DNA of 53,981 bases, taken from NCBI RefSeq assembly GCF_019649055.1, contig NW_026570538.1, positions 1 through 53,981 of the forward strand. Reading direction: 5' to 3'. The notes under the pieces are model-generated. The model had not been told where the DNA came from, ran no database searches, and saw only the letters and a list, made by a program, of their open reading frames with translations. This document shows positions 48,620 to 53,981 of the stretch, piece by piece. Position 1 is the stretch's first letter. Every line of letters begins with the position of its first letter. This stretch comes from Paramacrobiotus metropolitanus. Taxonomy: Eukaryota; Tardigrada; Eutardigrada; Parachela; Macrobiotidae. The position numbers and the translations under genes were made by a program.

Positions 48620-50190
48620 GCCCAGTGCTGAATCGACATCCTACTAGTTTCATTTAGCAACTGCAACCTAAAAGTAAATAAGCTAAAACAACATCGTACA
48701 ACGTTTGCGTTTAGTATGGAGGGTTTGGTAAAAATGGGTAGACTTAGAGGATGACCTGAAAGGGCCCCTGAAAGCCAAAATTCTAATTTACCTACTTCTT
48801 AACAAAAATTGTTGCAATTAGTTGCAATAGTTGCAATGTGTTACTTCTCGTAAAATCCGCAACATCTTTTTTTAAGTGCATTTATTTTTTAAGATTTAAC
48901 GATACAACGTCTTATTGCGCTCTATCTGTACCTTTATACATATGTTCACAATTCACATGATCGACAGATATGTGCATAACTTATAAGCTTTCCTCTTACA
49001 CATGGGGAGTGTCACACAGTCTGGACGTCTGCCATCTGTAGAAAAGATGTGAAACGACCACTTCCAGATTATTTCGCTTTATTATTTCCGGTCTATTGGT
49101 TTTGCTGCCGCTGAAATACTTTTATTTTAATTTTGACTATAATTGAAATTAAAATGTTCAAAAAATTCTGCCCGGCGTTTTGCCATTTGCCAAATGCCGG
49201 CCTTTTTCCAGTTATGTGTTATCTAAGTAACTGAAATAAATATTATCGTTGTTAATTACGCAATATTGTTGTACTGGTATTGTAGCCGTAGAATCATGTT
49301 CTACAGATTGGCATTGGTAACAACTCAACCGGAAACACATGTACCGCCTATCTCAGTAGAATTGCGAATCCAGGTTATCGGTTGTGAAGAATTCTGAGAT
49401 GTTCTGACTATCTGGATGTGAAATCAGTCGACGTGCTCACGCTGCCTTGACCGGCAGACGGTTGACTTTCCCACATGTTCTTGCTCTTGCCCTTGCTCTT
49501 GCACTTGCTCTGATTCTGATTAAATTGATGATGATGTTCCTGAATTCGCGCGTTACGTAAGATTGTGATTTACTTAAGATCTAGGTAATTACCGACGAAC
49601 CATCGAACCTCCAGTTTTATCGTGGTACGGGTGTGTAACCCAACCCACTAGGGGAAGCTTAGAAGTTGCCATTGCATGGCGCCTCCTGGGTGTCCTGACC
49701 ATCTAACCCAGTGAATTCCAACGAACGCCCTTTCCGGATCCGCTAAAACTAGCAACACTCTGCCATCCAGTTGTGGTTTATAACAGTACCTCTTCCACCT
49801 TGCCAACCACACTTCCACCACAATAACCGGCACCTAATTTGAAGAATACACAACTTTGCCATAATTTGCATGGAAAAGAGTTGCAAAAATAGTAATTTAA
49901 CGGAAGATTATTTTATGTGCTGAAATATAAATTAGAGTGCTACGATATAAGAAGAGTGACCTACATTAAGTTTGCACATAGTAAAAGCGTTCGGAAAACA
50001 TCAGCAGCAGAATTTTCTTGAATGATAATAGAGGTCAGACTGAACAGCTCGCATTCTTGAGAGCCATTATCCGTTTCGCTCCAAGAGTTTCCTAGCCAGG
50101 TCTATACAGTATCCCCAGTCTCTCCCTAGTCCTATTAGCACAAAGTGTTTCTCTCAGACGACCTGTTGTCCACTGCCAGCGCAAACCAAA
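48620..50190. other. Interior of the inverted-repeat block, no gene recognised
   Basis: AT-rich sequence with only short ORFs (61 codons at 49648-49833, minus). A short CTTGCT-type hexanucleotide run is seen at ~49480-49520. Confidence 0.5.
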
Positions 50191-50262
50191 ACAGTGTACA
50201 GACAGATATGCGTAGTTCCGAACAGTGATAGCGATAGCCAGAGGACACTCACAGCGTCGCAC

Positions 50263-50685
50263 ATGCCGCGTAAGAAACCACGGTCTGTGCTCAAGTCAGC
50301 ACAGGATGCAGACAGTAATTCTCTTCCGCAAACAGGAATAGGCAGAAACGAAGTGCGTATTCCCGAAATATATGACGAGCTGAACGAGTCAAAAGCTGAA
50401 CATGTAATGCATGAAAGCTTGGTCAGCCAGCTGGCCACTGAGCAGGCAGAGTCGAATGCAACACATGCACAGCAAAGTGCACAACCGGCAATAGTAGATA
50501 TACGGAGTATTAATAAGCGCAATAATTATGAGTATTTGAGTTCATTCAATATCGATGACAACGGTAATCTACATACCGAATTTAGAGCGAATCCTTACCC
50601 AAAGTCCTTACCCACAGACCGCCATTTTGTTGAGCCACCCGGTATACCAGAAAGTGCTTCGACTACGTCTGCCTTCTTCTTGTAA
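50263..50685 (+). CDS. Unrecognised ORF inside the inverted-repeat block
   Basis: A 140-codon ORF from ATG 50263 (open frame without ATG from 50194) to a stop at 50683-50685. The product starts with a basic patch (MPRKKPRSVLK), is rich in Ser, Gln, Asn and Glu, and contains VDIRSINKRNNYEYLSSF. I recognise no domain. Its last ~25 codons overlap the start of the right inverted repeat (ACCGCCATTTTGTT region), so at least the C-terminus is transposon sequence. It may be the first exon of a longer gene, a degenerate transposon ORF, or chance. Confidence 0.3.
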   Translation: MPRKKPRSVLKSAQDADSNSLPQTGIGRNEVRIPEIYDELNESKAEHVMHESLVSQLATEQAESNATHAQQSAQPAIVDIRSINKRNNYEYLSSFNIDDNGNLHTEFRANPYPKSLPTDRHFVEPPGIPESASTTSAFFL

Positions 50686-50824
50686 GAATTTTCGTTTTCC
50701 CATTCCCATTCCCATTACGAAATACCATTCCCATCTATTAGGGTCTTTCCCATTACCAATACCATTCCCAGTACCAATTCCCAATACAAACTCCCAATTC
50801 CCATTCCCAGGGTTTATTAGTACC

Positions 50825-51114
50825 CAGTCCCTTGTACTTCTGATGTAAGCCAGCTGGTGGTTTACGTTGTGGCTGCACAGCGTCTTATGTAAAGCGCTGC
50901 TGTTAAGGCAGTGCGGCATTGACGGTACATGTGGTATTAGCTTCACCAGGCAGATCCGGGCTATAGTGCAGGTTTAGCCTGTTTACCTGCAGTTGTACGA
51001 GTGCTGCTTACCTGTTATCAGTACCTGCAATCTTAATAGCAGCGCTTTACATAAGACGCTGTGCAGCCACAACGTAAACCACCAGCTGGCTTACATCAGA
51101 AGTACAAGGGACTG
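50825..51114. mobile_element. Foldback element with 83-bp arms, one mismatch
   Basis: The left arm 50825-50907 and right arm 51032-51114 are reverse complements over 83 bases with a single difference (AACAGC against AATAGC). They start CAGTCCCTTGTACTTCTGAT and are separated by a 124-bp loop. The element is absent from the matching part of the left inverted repeat near 48365-48380, so it inserted into (or replaced a few bases of) the right repeat only. The near-identical arms imply recent origin or ongoing gene conversion. Confidence 0.9.
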
Positions 51115-51143
51115 TTTCGGCTAGACACATTTTCCCCCCTATA

Positions 51144-52456
51144 TACAACAGAAGTGCTAAAGTATTCTGCTTTAGTTTATGATGAGAACCCCGCTAAAAC
51201 ATCCTTAAACTGGTCTGTCAGTGCGCACATAAGTTAAATACGAGTATCTCGTACAGTATCTCCCGTATACGTATTATCTGCCACTGCAACATCCCCGTCT
51301 ACCATATCCCGCACGTTCCCGGATTCTGTGCAGTGAAGTGGGAGGAAATGGTGGACGTGGAAATGCACGACTGACGGCGAGTTGTACACTCCACGCCAAG
51401 AGATAGAACCGTCGAGGGACTTGGACATTACGGCCCGCGACGTGTCTGTTCGCCATGTACATGTAGAACGCCATGTTCATGACTGGCAGTCTGGCTAGCA
51501 TCCACCTAGCTTCCTGCTGGTTAGAACTGCCAATATTCACTCCACGAGGCAAGAGATGTTACATTGGCCACGAGCACACTGTTGGTGACCAATACGCAGT
51601 GGCAGATGAAAGTGACCCTGGTGGCGCCGGGCCGCCTTCTTCGACTTCATCATGGCCAGTGGCACCCGTGCCGACTGCAAATGGATGTACGCTACGGTGT
51701 ACACCGTTGCTTACGTTATAATTTGTCAACTGGCTTCTGTCAATTCAGCTTTAATTTGTGGCTGCTGACGTACACCTGCATCACAAGTTAGTAAGCTCCA
51801 TCACGTGTGTGCACGATAAATTATGTTGGCGATACTGTATACGAGTATTACGCCATTTCCTGGAATACCAACAGTAGAACGCATTTCCTGCCGACGCGGC
51901 AACCGGAGAAAAGATCTTACTTGTTGAAGAATGTCGGGTTCGTATTGCTCCATCCGCCGTACACGATCTACAGCACCAGCCACGACATACAGTAAGTGCT
52001 GTGCTGGGGCTTTCCCAATTTAAAAGAGCACTGGAGTGACGATTGTGGGCAGTGCCGGGATGTATCGTATAATCGTGTCGTTCGTCCCTGAGTGATGCTT
52101 CTCGAAAAAAGCAGGCCTGCGTTGTTACTTCTGCTGCATTATTAATGCACACTAAACATGACACTCTAAATCAGCGGATTAATGCCTTCGATAAGCGCTA
52201 ATCTAAGGACTATGGATGATATTTGGGCTGTTCATATAGAAGTACTGATAGGAAGAATGAATTAAAAGGACCTTCGCTACGCAGACGCTCCGTTCCGGTC
52301 GATCAAACTTCGATAGTTGGAATAGTCACTAATAATTAGCGACTTCTCCAATTATCTGAGCTTGATAATTATGCGGATTCCGCTTGTGCATATGTTCAAG
52401 ACAGATATGGATGGCGATGTGGAACAGTACTCGCACTATTCGCCTGAATAATTCCG
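51144..52456. other. No gene recognised; dispersed repeat near 52000-52150
   Basis: ORFs of 60-127 codons on both strands overlap here (for example 51274-51552 minus and 51781-52164 minus) without convincing domains or splice structure. The part at ~52000-52150 is related to 39500-39650 (GGCAGTGCCGGGAT, CCTGAGTGATGCTTCTCGAA). Confidence 0.45.
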
Positions 52457-52807
52457 ATGGCGGCGGCGTCGCAGCGAGAACGAAGAGCACTTTCACCATT
52501 CTTGAATGAGCGATTGGCTGGAGCTTGTTTAAACCATATCATATGTCTAAGCAAAGCTCAGCAAAGCGTTTACTGTAAGTTCTACAACGTAATACGCTGT
52601 AGAACGTGCAGTAATCAAGCTTTTATAAGTCTCGAACGCCGGGAAAAAAAGCTTGTTATCAGTGTTACTGGTGCCAAGGTGTATCTTGCCGGTGCGTTCA
52701 GCGAGGTCCCAACAATTGCCCGATTGTGTGCTGTAGCAAGCGGTCAAAGTGCAATGAATCTGATAGGATCATCGTCAGTGATCACGGAATCGAAACAGGC
52801 TAAATAA
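52457..52807 (+). CDS. Unrecognised 116-codon ORF
   Basis: It runs from ATG 52457 to a TAA at 52805-52807. The middle (CRTCSNQAFISLERREKKLVISVTGA...) looks protein-like, but I cannot assign it to a family. It has no signal peptide or membrane segment, no visible introns and no neighbour that suggests a role. It may be a chance ORF or a lone exon. Confidence 0.25.
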   Translation: MAAASQRERRALSPFLNERLAGACLNHIICLSKAQQSVYCKFYNVIRCRTCSNQAFISLERREKKLVISVTGAKVYLAGAFSEVPTIARLCAVASGQSAMNLIGSSSVITESKQAK

Positions 52808-53981
52808 TCCACCAGAATACATATGTTCACTATTAAGCGATACCATCGCATGCTGGCTTGACAGCGATTACCAGGTACCTGTTATAGATTGCTAGCAGAC
52901 TTCATGTGTACCATTTGTAAAATCATTTGTAAAACAGACGACCCGAATAGGAGATATTCTTTCTGTACCTGCTATTGCTGTCCTCTCATTTAGAATTTTC
53001 TTAAAAATCTTCTTGATGCTCTAATTTGTAAGATTATAAAATTAGGCTACAGTATTTGTCATTTAATTAAATTCTCGCGGAATATGCGAGATATCGGTGG
53101 ATTTCGGCCAGGCAGCTGTGTGACCTTTGCAGTGTAGTTCAGTGCTACACGATGATCTCTTCCATGTTATGTCCATGAAACATTATCAGTTGTATAGACT
53201 GTAAGCTTGCCAGAAAAAAAAAAGTTTTATTAAAAAAAATCCGCTCAGCTGAAAAAGTATAATTAAATACACACCGGACAGCGTACAAAAATGTATTTCA
53301 ATTGCCTTTCTGCAACTGCCTCAACTTGGTTGAGGACTGAGATCTCCGGACCGGCTTGTACCGGCAATGCAATTGTAATTTGTGCGTAATTTGAAGCCAG
53401 AATACCTGGACTATCTACGGTAATATTATATCAACTATAATTATTGTCAGCATTAATTATTTTAATAAACACGTATTCACAGATAATAATTACAGGGTTG
53501 TTTGATAAAATGGGCAGTTTAGCATGGTTAATCGAGTAGATCTGCTTTTTTCACTTTTGTTCTCAGCATAAATACATGGATGACTTACATAATTAGAGCT
53601 TTTATCGGAAGGCATATATAGAAGCGATTAATTTACTGTAGATCACATCGTTCAAAGCAGTGCCTTATTTACGGCTATCAACGTTCGAAACGAAGAAGTT
53701 TCAGTGTCATTCGTGCATTAGAAATTTAGAACTGATTATCGAAAAGATACTGCGTGTACATACGAATTTTTATTGATTAACGGATCGCGAGGTAATAACT
53801 GTACATACAAAGACCACAAGGGGAGTAAAATGCGCATAATAAATGGAATTGTACACGGACCATACAACTGGTCGATGCCGGGAGACTGTACAGGACTTTG
53901 GCGCTGAAATAATTCTTCATCCGAGTGTAATTAGCGGGTGGACAGAAGGCTCCGGGCCGGAGCGGAGATTGAGCAAAGGGG
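52808..53981. other. Intergenic, no gene recognised
   Basis: AT-rich sequence to the window end with no ORF of note. A short stretch CCGCTCAGCTGAA (~53242) recalls CCGCTCAGTTGAA at ~43933, perhaps a further worn repeat. Confidence 0.45.

Larger units (their letters stand above)
48341..51143. mobile_element. 2.8-kb block bounded by long terminal inverted repeats
   Basis: The left end reads TATAGGGGGAAAAATGTGTC then TAGCCGAA, ACTAATAAACCCTGGGAATG and a run of GGGAATTGG-type motifs, then TTTCGTAATGGGAATGGG. The right end is its reverse complement, from about 50610 (ACCGCCATTTTGTT, matched inverted at ~48580-48600) through CATTACGAAATACC and CCCAGGGTTTATTAGTACC to TTCGGCTAGACACA and CCCCCCTATA. 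Without the nested foldback each inverted repeat is ~260 bp. The flanks TATATA/TATATA are themselves palindromic, so the target duplication is ambiguous. The interior has no recognisable transposase; the only sizeable ORF is 50263-50685. It could be one non-autonomous transposon or two inverted copies of a shorter element. Confidence 0.65.

Noticed and set aside
51473-51791. Possible receptor-like exon on plus strand (51564-51791)
   Set aside because: Weak resemblance by eye to a ligand-binding segment could not be supported by motifs, an ATG or splice sites.

Overview
The window is eukaryotic nuclear DNA from an invertebrate animal. Conserved genes are split by GT/AG introns, many of them short, and a metazoan-type importin alpha, a DNA polymerase delta small subunit, a cadherin repeat and a leucine-rich-repeat protein are present. 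Retro- and DNA-transposon remnants are scattered between them. The exact phylum cannot be fixed from the sequence alone; a small protostome such as a tardigrade is plausible but is a guess.

Layout. (1) Positions 1-68 are the end of a ~20-bp tandem repeat. (2) Positions ~70-26430 are one uninterrupted satellite array built on a ~59-bp monomer. It has a perfect palindromic core, a local three-monomer register of 179 bp, and nested duplications of about 1.2-1.6, 2.6-3.0, 4.5-4.7 and 7.5 kb. I regard its many ORFs as non-coding. (3) Positions 26431-34150 are repeat-rich. They hold a small foldback, a PIF/Harbinger-like element split by a hAT-like element, and a three-exon secreted-protein gene (minus strand). 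The 4-kb first intron of that gene contains a decayed reverse transcriptase/endonuclease retroelement, itself split by an 867-bp element with a TA target duplication. (4) Positions 35170-36603 hold a GC-rich single-exon leucine-rich-repeat protein gene (minus). (5) Positions 36604-39926 are intergenic with an inverted-repeat element and old dispersed repeats. (6) Positions 39927-43715 hold a full-length 12-exon importin alpha gene (minus) whose exon 7 carries a stop codon and a one-base deletion. (7) Positions 44621-45612 hold the second, inverted copy of the Harbinger-like element. (8) Positions 45698-47076 hold the 5' half of a POLD2 gene (minus), broken by a 209-bp GC-rich insertion and lacking its C-terminal exons. 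(9) Positions 47263-47900 hold a 48-bp minisatellite next to two exons encoding a cadherin repeat (plus). (10) Positions 48341-51143 are a block bounded by long inverted repeats with an 83-bp-arm foldback nested in one arm. (11) The rest to 53981 has only unrecognised ORFs.

The genes do not form a pathway. What stands out is the combination of a large palindromic satellite, layered transposons with readable insertion order, and two conserved housekeeping genes that both carry disabling lesions. This could mean a decaying pericentromeric/heterochromatic or supernumerary segment, or partly local assembly error; homopolymer-type deletions inside part of the satellite argue that error must be considered.
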